In this document: one piece after another, positions 26,428-37,087 of the stretch | Layout of the letters: each line of letters starts with the position of its first letter | Position numbering within the stretch: the stretch's first letter is position 1 | Origin: Nymphaea colorata | Lineage: Eukaryota; Streptophyta; Magnoliopsida; Nymphaeales; Nymphaeaceae | Length of the DNA stretch: 64,000 nt | Reading direction: 5' to 3' | Assembly (NCBI RefSeq): GCF_008831285.2 | Contig: NC_045139.1 | Location: 16,908,354-16,972,353, forward strand | Notes under the pieces: model-generated | Told to the model about the DNA's origin: nothing | Database searches by the model: none | The model's input: only the letters and a program-made list of their open reading frames with translations | Translations under genes and position numbers: made by a program

Positions 26428-28360
26428 ATGGACATCGGATTAAAGGCAAACATTCAAACATGAGGGAGTATTTTGTACGTAGAGTTTGAATCCAACCGCA
26501 TCAAACATAGAAATAAATTTATGTATGATGCGAATCCCGGTCCATTAACATCCCCTTTTAATGCTTACTCATTATATGGCTTCGAATGGATATGAATTTC
26601 GTGTGGTCCAAATGAGAGCTGGAACTTTTGATTATTTGATCGCAATCTGGATCCAAATAGAAACGAGATTGGGTAACGTAGATATTGGATTGAGACATTA
26701 GGCATGCTTGTTGTTGTGAGATCCAGTTTACAAAGAGTAGGGATACAATTGGGTTGGATCTAACTCTCACTGAGACTGACATCAACTGACATTCTGTTTT
26801 GGCAGAGGATTTGAATGTGATTAACCAAACTTGAACAAGAAAATCCAGAGGTAGAACTAGTAAATTTGTCTACATGGGCCGTTGAGATTTGGATTGGACT
26901 TAGTTTTAAACAAGTATCCTATATCCGAGGCCCCTATATTACGAAAGTCAGCCATATTTGGTTTAAATTTTGGATTTGGATCTGGTTGTGAATTCAAATA
27001 TCAGATTTATGTCTACTTCAATTTGTAAAATCAGATTTCAGATTTGAATTCAGATATGACTGTCACTCGTTCCGAACGCTGGACTACTAGAGCGACTCAA
27101 ATCCATAAGTTTGTAGAAGGATACATTGAAATTCTATGAGAAAAATTCAATGTTCTGGCCCCTCGAAGATTTCAATCCCTGAAAGACCATAGATCTTAAT
27201 TGGCCCACTAAATTTAATTGGTGTGTCGAATTTGGAAGATTTCTGTATCAATCGTATAAATTTACCTCTCCGGTCTCATCCGCAAACTCAAGATCGAAAA
27301 CACAATCCGAATCTAACTAAATCGGTCGGATGGCCTTAAGGATTTGTTTTATACATAAAGAGAGAGACAATCAACTCCTCCGGTGATATTAACACTCCAA
27401 ATCAGAAGCTTGCCGATATAAGAACTGAGTTGGGACTTCAAAATAAAAGTAATATCAAACTTTTAGAAAGGAGCTCATAACTTTGTTGGTAGAATAAAAC
27501 TACACTCAAATCAGATGGCTGCCGTATGTTATTATATGTCTAAATTTTTTTTTAAAAAAAAAAAAATCACTAAAGCTTTTTATCTATGGGAGAATTTTAT
27601 GTTCCTAAAAAATCCCCAAAAAAAAAAGTCATTAAAACTTTTTTTCTATAAGGGGCATTAGTTCATTAAGACTTTCCATTCACATGACATGAGCATTATC
27701 AATGGTTTATGGTGTTTTTAATAAACATCGGTTTCAGAAACATTTTTTTTTTTTTAATCATCCGACAAAATCAAACAACCCTCGTTGATTTCAATTTTAA
27801 TCTCTGGTATTGTCTATAATCATTGTGATTAAATTAAAAAAATTCAAAAATGAACGTGTTTTTAACTCTTCAAAGGTAGAAAAAGGAAAGTTGGAGACGA
27901 AATAAAATTAGGGGTAAATGAAAATAAAAGATTGTTTCAGGGGGCCCTAGCGAGTGGGAAGCCCAAAGCCCAAAAGGCTCCAAAGGGAGAGCTCGTTCTG
28001 TCGCAGTCCATCGCCTGAATCTCGATCGATGAGAAATGCTGGCCGTCCGATCGAGATCCGAGGCTTTCCGTTGGTCGGCGTGTGGGCCCGAGGACGCCTC
28101 CAACCGCCCGCGGCCATCGAACGGCGCGAGAAGAAACCTGGCGCTGACGCCAGCCGTCGATTTTCTTGCTGACGTGTCGGTGGGCCCGTGGCGGACCAGA
28201 CTACGTCCGACGTGGGAGACACGTAGGACGCAGCTGTCTGATGTTCTCGCGGGCCCACTGCCGCATCGGTGGATCCGACGGTTGGAGACGCTAGGGCGTT
28301 GGAAGACGTGGGGTCTCCACCGTCGATCGACGAGGTGACGTCTGCCGAGGGTTCGGCGGG
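26428..28360. other. Gene-poor AT-rich sequence, then GC-rich promoter of the TIC-like gene
   Basis: From 26428 to about 27930 the sequence is AT-rich with poly-A/T runs and no supported gene. From about 27940 to 28360 it turns CpG-rich and is read as the promoter of the TIC-like gene. The long antisense open frame in this GC-rich block is compositional and shows no recognisable domain. Confidence 0.5.
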
Positions 28361-28367
28361 TATAAAA
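28361..28367 (+). promoter_or_regulatory. TATA box of the TIC-like gene
   Basis: TATAAAA in GGCGGGTATAAAAGGCGGGG, a strong consensus at the end of a CpG-rich region. Transcription would start near 28390-28400, about 1.4 kb before the inferred start codon. Confidence 0.65.
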
Positions 28368-28394
28368 GGCGGGGGAAGGAAGGGTTGTGGGGAG

Positions 28395-28556
28395 AAGGGA
28401 GGGCTCGCTCTGTCTTCTCGGAAGAGCGAGCGGGGAGAAGAGTGAAGAAATCCCGTGAATGTGTGAGTGAGAGGAGCACCGTCGATCTCCTTGCCCGGAA
28501 GATTCTCTGACCGTCGATCTTACGCCATTCTTCTGCAGAAGCTTCTTCTTCTTCTC

Positions 28557-28587
<31 letters not shown>

Positions 28588-29815
28588 GGAAGATCCTTTG
28601 GACGGCAGGGATTTCCTGTGAACAATCGGGCGATGGTTGTCCGCCGGACGGCTGTTTTCCTTTGTAGGTATTCTAATAATCTCTCTCTCTCTCTTTCTCT
28701 TCTTCTTCTTCTTCTTCTTCTTCTTCTTCCTTGTCCGGCTTAATTTGTTTTCGAGTCGGAGAGATCTCCGATTTTTCCTCGTTTTGCCTTCCGTCTCTTT
28801 CTTTTCCTTTGATTTTTTTGCAGTCGGAGGCGAAGGAGCGATGTCAGATTGTCAGCTTTCGGTTTATTCCTTTTCTTTTTCATTTCTTTTTTCTTTAGTC
28901 TTTTTCTTTCCTTTGAATTTTGTGACGGTCCGGGAAGACTTTGCATTTTAACTTCTCATTTTTATTTGAGAATTTCTGTTGTTATCATGTAAAATCGTTC
29001 ATTTGTTGTTAGGAGTTCTTGTGATCTAGATATAAGTTTTTACCCATGACCGTCTTTATTATTTTTACATCCCTTCTGTAGGAGAGTTTTGATTTCTTTC
29101 GTATTATCTGTGGAAGTTTCGACCTCTCGGAGGCACGCCTATTTCAAGTTTGACGCTTTTTCTGTTGGCGGTAGGGGAAAAGATTTTGAAGTGCCTAATG
29201 TCCTGCCTCTGAATAGAAAGAAACGAAGAAGCAATGCCTGTAAGGGTCGACCTCATGATATGACCTCTCGTTGATGATGATAGTTCTCCCTCTTACGACC
29301 ACCACCCCCCCCCCCCCCTTTTTTTTACTTTCTTTTTTCTGTGAACGAACTGTCAATCGTCATTGATCTTTCTGTCTTCAACAATCAGATTTTGGTAGGA
29401 CGGTGGTGACGACGATCTCTTTTTTATTTTCCCATTATTGTTTTACCTTTGTTTGTTCTAGCTGAGGCCCAAATTTTGAGATAGCACATTACATATGTTA
29501 TTCTTGGGGGTAGTTTAGTGCAAAAGAGAGGGGAAAAAGCAATGAATCTACGTTACTTAGGCGGGGAAAGGCACGGAATTTGTCTATTTATTAGAATTAT
29601 TTAGCCGAGCGCTGGGGGTTCTGATTGCTGTCGTATTTTCTTTTCTTTCTTGGTGTTCGAAAAAAGCATAGGCCTTGAAGATCGAGGAGGCGGAAGAGGA
29701 GGCGTCGCAGTCCAGGATGCAGCCGGCGACGAAGAAGAGGAGGATGTCCTGTTCGGCGTATCTGCTTCTACGCCTTTATGGACATCGGTGAAGAGAGGGA
29801 ACAAGAGGAAAAGGA
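28395..29815 (+). promoter_or_regulatory. Leader region of the TIC-like gene, probably with leader intron(s)
   Basis: The TATA box and the coding start are separated by 1.4 kb. Pyrimidine-rich blocks (CT run 28553-28575, CTT run about 28701-28730, poly-C near 29304-29318) and splice-like sites suggest leader introns: a donor after TTTGTAG near 28668 and acceptors at TTCTGTAG (about 29082) or GCATAG (about 29676). An alternative coding exon starting MVVRRTAVFLC at 28633 can be joined in phase to a frame containing PLNRKKRRSNA at about 29200. I could not connect it convincingly to the downstream protein, so it is treated as leader. Confidence 0.45.
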
Positions 29816-32800
29816 ATGGACAAGCGTGGAAACGCAGCCAAGTATCCTCTGAGGCGACGGCTTTCTGCGACATCTGGATCCAAAATTGTCTCCGGTATGT
29901 TGAGAGAGAGAGAGGGAGGGAACGAGTATAAAAAAAAGTGGAGAAAAAGAAGGGGACATATGTTGGATTCCTCTTCATCTTCTCTCTGTTCCACCCTCTT
30001 TTAATTGTCTTCGCTTCTCTCTTCTACACCATCTCTCACACACTCCCACCCCTCCTCTCTCTCTCTCTGGTGCGCTTGACGACGCTTTTCACGGAATTCA
30101 CTGTAAAAAAACTCAAGAGTCATGACGGCTTCCCTGGGTTTTGTTGGTGGAACATGGGGTTTTGTTGGTGGAAAAAGGGGAGAGAGTCAAGTCAGGAGAA
30201 GGTTAGAACTTCAAGGGAATCCCTGGTTTTGTGGGGCCGCTTATCGTTTGACGGAAACTATCCGCCTCTTCTTACTTAGAGCTCCTCTCTCTAAGACCAG
30301 CCTCAGGATCCCGGAGGAAAGGGAGGTGCATGTAAATGACGGATGCATCCCTTTGGATTTGTACTGTAGATGGAGAACGCCCCCTCAGAGTTGGGACTGA
30401 ACAGGAAGCTTGGAAAAGGGTAAAAAAAGTGAAAGAAAATGAAGAAGGTGAAAACGCAGGATGGTGTGAGAGAAATGAATTCTTGTGTCGGTTAGTTAAT
30501 GAAATGCGAGTATTCCTTCTTTGGTCCTCGTATCATCTTGTGGGCAGTGTTTTACGACACGCGCTTTTCTGGTTGATTGGTTTGTAAATTGAGCGAATTT
30601 TGGCTTCACTTCCCCCACCCTTTCTGCCATAATTTCTCCAGATTTGAGATGGTGGGCCATAAACGCCACTTTGGGGTTAAGAATCGATCATGACATGCCT
30701 GGAACCTTTAGGGTTGACAGTTGTCTTCTTTTTTTCTTTTTTGTTGGATTAGTGTATACATTTTCACCGCCTGTGCATCTACGTCAAGCCAGATGGGGGC
30801 AGGGGCACAATCCCTTCTCCTCCTTAGTAGGTGGTAAAAAATGGCCTTGAGAACGCAGTTGAGGGTAGTCTTGTAAAAGGGTCTATGCGTCCCCAGCCAA
30901 AGAAAAAAAAAAGACAGAAAAATAAAACACCCTGTCGTATTTCTCGCCGAGCGAACTTGCGATAGACTGCAGATATTGCGTGACTCTTCGTTATCTCTTT
31001 ATTTGCCTCTTTTTCTGTCCTTTACATTCTGCTTTCTCTCTCCCTATCTGCCATATACTACACGGAGCTAGCCTTCTTGTCTTGCTTCTTTCGCTGCCGT
31101 CCTTTTTGTCGTTGGTTATCTTATTTATTGCTCCTTTTCGTAGTCTACAATGGAGGAGGGGCCGTAGATTTTGCAGACCGGGAGAAGAAACCCAGAAGGT
31201 GGCAGGAGGAAGAGGTGGTGGTGGTGGAGGGGGCAGAAAGAAAGAAAGAGGCGTCTTATGCTCATAGAGCCGGCGGGTCTAGCCCTGACGTCGACACGGA
31301 GGAGAAGATTGTCGCCAGTGACATGGTCGATGTTTCTGAGGGAGAAGAGGCCACCCGGCAACCCAAGAGGGTGGCCAAGATCCATAATCATGGAAAGGTC
31401 AGTTCGGTCTTTTCCTTATTTCTCGCTCTTTTATGTTCTGGAGGTGCTCCATCACTAGGCATTTGTTTTTTCCGGGAATTCTGGCGAGCCCCGGATGCTT
31501 ATTTATCAGGATTTTACTTGCTCTGCAATTTTTTCCTTTTGTTTATGTCTGATACAACTTTTGGACTTGTTGGTCTTTGAGGTACTTGTTCATCATTCTT
31601 GGTTTTCGTGTTTATGCTTAGGCATTGGACGACTGTAATACGGTTGATCCCGCTACGGTGCCTCGGAAGTTGCGGTCTGGTAAGTATTGATTTTACGGAC
31701 GTGATGAAGCAGCTCTTCCCTTCCCCCTTCTCTCTTTCATTGGTGAACCAACGTGGTGAGTCGAGTCTCGAGAGCAATGGCTGCTTCCTTAGTCTGTTGT
31801 CGTCCAGGAGCATGATAGGAGCGAACCTGTTGTTTTTCCAGTTAACGGGAAGTGTTGTATTCTACTGAGATCTTGATGATATGGATGTCACAGAGGTCCA
31901 TGTAGTGTCTATAACGTTCTTCCACGCACTCGTCACGTGAATTGGTGGCAAGCCTCGCGCCGTTCTTTGACAAAAAAATGGCTGAAAAGGAAAAAGATAA
32001 AGAAAAAGGAATGACGAATAAGTCTGGTGTCTGTGACGATAATACCCTTGAAATAGCCTTTTTCTTTCAACTAAAAGATTCTAAAGCTGTTTCCAGTCCT
32101 TGTGTGGGCCTGCTGTGAGACAAAAGCTGGGAAGGTCTGTTATTCCGTTGGAATAGTTTCCTTGTTTCTTATGCATAAAATAAATTCATTTCATAGCGTT
32201 CTTTGGAAGTCTTTGCTCAAGTATGACACTGCGACTCTAACGGGTTCCTACACCACCAATTCTATTTCACATCTGGGAGAAACAATTTATTGGAGATAAC
32301 CGTTGGAACCTGTGATTGTTTGGGATTCATCACGGGTGATAGCGTGTCAAGAAGGCGTGTTATGGTACTATTTTTTTGTTGAGTGGATATTTATTTATAT
32401 AAATAGTTGAGTTATGTGCATTGTGGTAAATTGAATGCAGCTATGAACAAGCGCAATCGTGAATCTATTTCCCCACCATTGCCGGAATCAAAGAAATGCA
32501 ATGGCTCCAGTGGAAGTAGATTGACACCCATGGGATATTCAAATGGCATAAAGAAATCTAGACAGAGCCTGGTCGGTATGACTGGCTTACCTCTTATGTC
32601 TTGATTGGATATATAGCTATATTTTGATGGTCTGGATATGATATTGTTGCTTTCAGAAGCAGGCCAATGCAATGGACAGATCCCCAAGGACAACAGTTCC
32701 CATAGCGGTAACAAAAACTGAAGAAGAAGTGGCAGAAGCTCTGTATGACTTGTCAAGAATGTTTACTGGTAGTCCTGTTAGAAGCAAAACTGCAGAGACA

Positions 32801-35479
32801 GAAATTGAAGAAACAAAACCATTGCCTTCGCCAGAGGAGAGACCTAATAGATTGCCTCTTGATTCTGCTGCTGAAGGTTGGATTGACTTATCAATAATGT
32901 GCTCTGTATTTTATTTTTCCTTATTTTAAATGAAGATTCCACGAGCTAATCTTGGAAAAATGTGTGTGTATATATCTATATATTATACAGATGCTAAGAA
33001 GAGGGAACAGGAGATGGTTGATGCGTCTACTGATGATGTATTGAGAAATCCTGTTGACGTTAAAACTTCTGCAGATCCTACTACCATTATAGCCCAACCT
33101 CGTGCTGCTATCCCTCTCCCTGAAAAGCTTGATCTAGAGTCCCATGTTCAGTTGGATCCACATAACAATACTCAGTTCGAGAAAAAATCATCAGCGCTAC
33201 CATTAACTGATGTTTCCAATGTACCGGTGCCTCCACGTGGTGACTCTGAGAAAGGGTGGGTGTCTGGGTGATTTGTATGTTTCTGGCTACAGAAGAAATT
33301 GGATCTCTGCCTAATATATTCCTTCTATCATAATGTGTCCCTGTTGTTTCAGATTGATACAACCTCCCATGTCTGATTTGCTTCCACCAGATCAAGCCGA
33401 GAAAGGACCTCTGCAGGTAAGCATTCTGTAATTACCGTAAAACACTGCCTACTGCGCATGCTTCGCCTGCATATCTTTTTCCATTTAATTTCTTTGATTT
33501 TCTGCAGTCTGAAATCTTCGTTGTGAAAAGGTTGGAGCCTTCTGAAAACCTTGAGACATGTGCATCCCTTGGGAGCATGCCAGGTTAGAAAATGTAGATG
33601 GACATGGAATCTTCTGAATTTTCTGGCATTGTGCAGCATTGTGTTGGGTTCCTCTTATTGTCCCTTTTATGATAATGTTTCACTTTTAGGAGTTGCTCCT
33701 CCACTTTCAAGCCACAACATGAACTACGGTTCATACACTGATTTGGATTTATCAGGGTACCTCCCAGCTTTTCTCGTCGTTTTTGTTCTCCTCCCCACCC
33801 ACACCCACCACCCTCCCACCCCCGCCCACCACCCCCACCAAGTCACATTTCGTTTGTGTTTCACTTGCATATATTTTGTTCTCAGACTGTCTTCAACGAA
33901 GACCACGGCATTGGGAGGTTCAAAATCTGCTGTTTCTACTGGAAAGGTAATTACTGCTATAGTTCTCTATGCTTGCTGGCACTTTACTGTTCCTTATTTT
34001 GTTTGTTCCTGTAATATTTTGTGCTTTATATTTTTTGTTGTTTGATTTGAAATTCTTAGGCAAGAATGGCCGAGTTTGATTTCGTTGGGATTCTTTCCTT
34101 TTGCAGTGTCCAGATTCTGCAAAGCAGACATGGAAACGATGTGCTATTCATGTGCATCTATGCCACTTTATACGTTGCCACCAAAATGATAGCAAGCTTC
34201 CCACGTGGGCGGTTCTCTCTTGGCAACAACCATCAAGGGTAAACGGGGATACCCAGAAAACTGGTACCAACTCTGTTTATAATCACAGCATCTCGTCCAG
34301 CCCAACAGCACATTCTACTGTCGAAAGGAATCCAAAGAGCGGGTGCTCCCAACTGATTCAAGGGAAAATACCAGCTTTCGATGGGGTACAGTCTGGGGAA
34401 ACACAGGTAACTTTTGGGGGGTTTGTTCTCTTTTTCTTTTTTCCGGTTTGTCTTTCCTGTCTGTTACTTGTTTCGTGATTGTGAACCTGCCCTTGGTATC
34501 TGAAATTTCTGGTCGTCACAGGGTATCGACTTTTTGTCACTATCTCCAAGTGCTAGTGATGGAGCTAAATTAAGGAGACTAAACTCTGGCGCAGTAGAGT
34601 CCACCCTGCCTGCCCCTTCTTCCTTCTTGAGTTCTGTCCAGCACCGGTCGCCCTTCTCCATCCAACCTGCACAGCTCCACACGGGGTACACAGACCAGCA
34701 ACTAGCAGCAACTGCTTCCCAGCAGGTATGCACACATTTTTTTATGGCTCTCCGAATAGTTTATGGCCTACATATTTGTCATGTCTATCACCAGATGTCT
34801 CATAAAATTCTGCGTTTGATACCTTCCTCTTGACCGAAAGCAGATCAATTACTAGATATTTGTGAACATTGTAATGAATAGGCAATAGTCAGTCATGTGT
34901 CCAAGATGCTGATATTGTATTACTCTGTCATCAGAAATTGTCTTGGCAAAAGTTTTCTGGACAGTTGGGTTCATATGCTAGACTTGCTAGTGCAAGCCCC
35001 CTGAGTTGTCGGGCTCGCTAAGATTGAAATTGTTGCAAATGGGATGTGAATGCTCTTGCTGAAAGTAACAATGGCACCTTGTGTAGATGCAGGTTCAGTT
35101 TCAGGTACAGTTGCCTCAGTATATTGCTAATCCGTTCCTCAACCCTCATTTCGCGGCTACTGCAGCGACTACTCCGGCGGGGAAGCAGCAACAACAGCAG
35201 CAGCAGCAACTTTGGGTGTCGCAAATGGCACAATACCATCAAGCTGCTCAATTTCCAAAGTGGTCAAATGGAAGGAACGACGTGGCTTCTCTCCTCCCCA
35301 GCAGCCAGCCTCTGTCTTTGCTGGACCCATTGAGCAACACATTTGCTCAAAGCCAACAGCTTTTTCCCTTGACTTCAGCCCGGAACAAGAACCAGCAGCC
35401 CCCGCCACAGCGACAGCAAATTTTCCGGTCGGAGGGTCCATCCCAACTGCAGCTTCTGAGCAATGGTGATCGTAAGTGA
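29816..35479 (+). CDS. TIME FOR COFFEE-like nuclear protein, 13 coding exons
   Basis: Exons: 29816-29894, 31177-31397, 31622-31679, 32441-32571, 32657-32876, 32991-33255, 33353-33416, 33508-33583, 33690-33756, 33886-33946, 34107-34406, 34522-34725, 35087-35479. All phases agree; 712 aa. The start MDKRGNAAKYPLRRRLS is chosen because it alone keeps frame into the exon beginning DREKKPRRW. Three motifs lie in the same order as in the clock regulator TIME FOR COFFEE (TIC), as I remember it: VPRKLRSAMNKR at about 113-124, EEEVAEALYDLSRMF at about 185-199, and WKRCAIHVHLCHFIRCHQ at about 423-440. A Q8 tract sits at about 616-623. Basic clusters suggest a nuclear location. It is about half the length of TIC, so it is a compact relative. 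Family membership is by remembered motif order, not a search. A possible extra last exon is noted in the findings. Confidence 0.8.
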
Positions 35480-37087
35480 AATCTGCATCCATACAAAATT
35501 ACAAACTAATGGGACATGCTGTTACCTGAAATCAATTTTGACACTGCGACGTCTGCCTAGTCAAAGCATCTATCATGGAGGTTGATTCTCTTGATCTCTG
35601 GATGAGGACGTCACAGAGCGTTCCGTTCGGATCACTTGGATGGCAAATTCTAAAGATCGGACGGGGAGAACGGGCAAGTTGATGTTTATTCGCTCGAGAA
35701 GTATTAAAAGGCACCAAAGCATATGCTGGAGCGGCAGGGCAGATGTATGGAAATGAATCGTGTAGAAATCAGCCCTCGTCAACAATGTATATTCCATTTC
35801 ATGCTTAGTCTCAGAATGTTATCACGTTCTGCGGCTTTAGGAGCTTATGTGGAAGTCGTCAGTGGTGGAGTCGGAGATTAAAAATTTCTTGTGCAGTGGC
35901 ATTACTTCAAAAACCTTAACGTCGAATGCATAATGAAATGATTGAGGGCACTATGCACATTAATGAGGCGCACCAAGTTCCAATATATAAATAAATAAAC
36001 GATTGAAGATCATCCATATGAAACAAAAAAAAATTTAGGGACAATGTGGGCACCTGCCTGCACAAGGTCACGTGCATGTGGCTCCACCACTGGGGTTGTC
36101 TTGCGCCTTTCAGCCATCCTCTTCAATATAATCAACAGCTTTATCATCAAGATGCTACCAAAATACGGCTCAACTTTTCAAGGAGTGACGGAATAGGACA
36201 TGGGTTGAAATTTCTCCAATTAACTTCATGGATTGCCCTTTACTTGAACCTACAAAAGGGAAAAAGGTTCAAACATAAGATTGTTTTACGCGTGAAAAAT
36301 AATAATTTCTCTAACTTTTCCCTTTTTCTTTAACGCTAAATGTCCGATAGGGCGTATCATTAAAGATGCTATTTTTTTCATTGTCCTACCTTTACCTTTT
36401 ATGCGTGCTTCTGTTGCCGGCATCTGATTCAGTGAGCTTGACTTTGTTAGCCGAGTAAGAGATGGAAAGGTTTAAATAGAAGATATAGGCGGATTGAGTG
36501 TGAGCCCTCAAAGGTCCCTTCGCCATGGGAGCGACTCCATACTGAGACTACCGAATGGAACATCAGCTTCTTGAATCTTGATGGTTTGAGATGTCTCTAA
36601 AACACATTTTTTAGGCGGACTAGGATGCCTGCAGGAAAATGGGACCGACATTTGTGTTCCATTTCAGTTCGCTTGCAACATAGCCCGTCATTCGCACACC
36701 TCGATAGACCTTGGAAACTGAAAATGTCGGGAGGGGAAGAAACAGCTTTGTTCCTTACCCCTTGATGTCCACCTATGGAAAGTTAAAAACATCGTCCTTT
36801 CCACATTTGAAAAAGAAAAAGAAAACGTGGGCAGGCTGGGATAAAAATCAAAGGCCTGCAGTTACATAATAATAGAAACATTGTGAAGCAAGGGAGGTGA
36901 ATCTATGGCAGCCTTCCGACAAGGCAAGTGAACAGAAATCAACAAGATCACAGCCAAGAGAGACAGGAGAATGCGTTGGTGAAGGAACCGATGAGTTTCG
37001 ATCGCCGTCCGTGGCGCGCATCGACGTGTGCTGTTGTCGAGCATAGCAGGATCTTGAAGGAGGGCGGCCGGAAATACAGATGCACAT
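35480..37087. other. Region between the convergent TIC-like and MTN genes
   Basis: The 3' UTR of the TIC-like gene (and its possible last exon to 35682) lies at the left; the MTN 3' UTR lies at the right on the opposite strand. A hAT-like repeat occupies 35860-36092. Nothing else is recognisable. Confidence 0.5.
35860..36092. mobile_element. hAT-like MITE with CAGTGGTGGAG ends
   Basis: Inverted ends CAGTGGTGGAGTCGG at 35860 and, reading back from 36092, CAGTGGTGGAGCCACATG. The right part (GTGGGCACCTGCC to GTGGCTCCACCACTG) matches the 25563-25730 element in reverse orientation. The flanking octamers are only weakly alike, so the target duplication is decayed or the limits are slightly off. 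Confidence 0.5.

Noticed and set aside
27870-28625. 251-codon open frame on the minus strand
   Set aside because: It lies over the CpG-rich promoter and leader of the TIC-like gene, has Arg/Ser/Pro-biased composition typical of GC-rich antisense frames, and shows no domain.
28633-29240. Alternative N-terminal exons for the TIC-like gene (MVVRRTAVFLC joined to a frame with PLNRKKRRSNA)
   Set aside because: The two pieces join in phase but connect less convincingly downstream than the exon starting MDKRGNAAKY, which ends in a strong donor and matches the next exon's phase.
33551-34045. 164-codon plus-strand open frame
   Set aside because: It spans TIC-like exons G to I in the wrong frame, plus introns with a CACCC tract.
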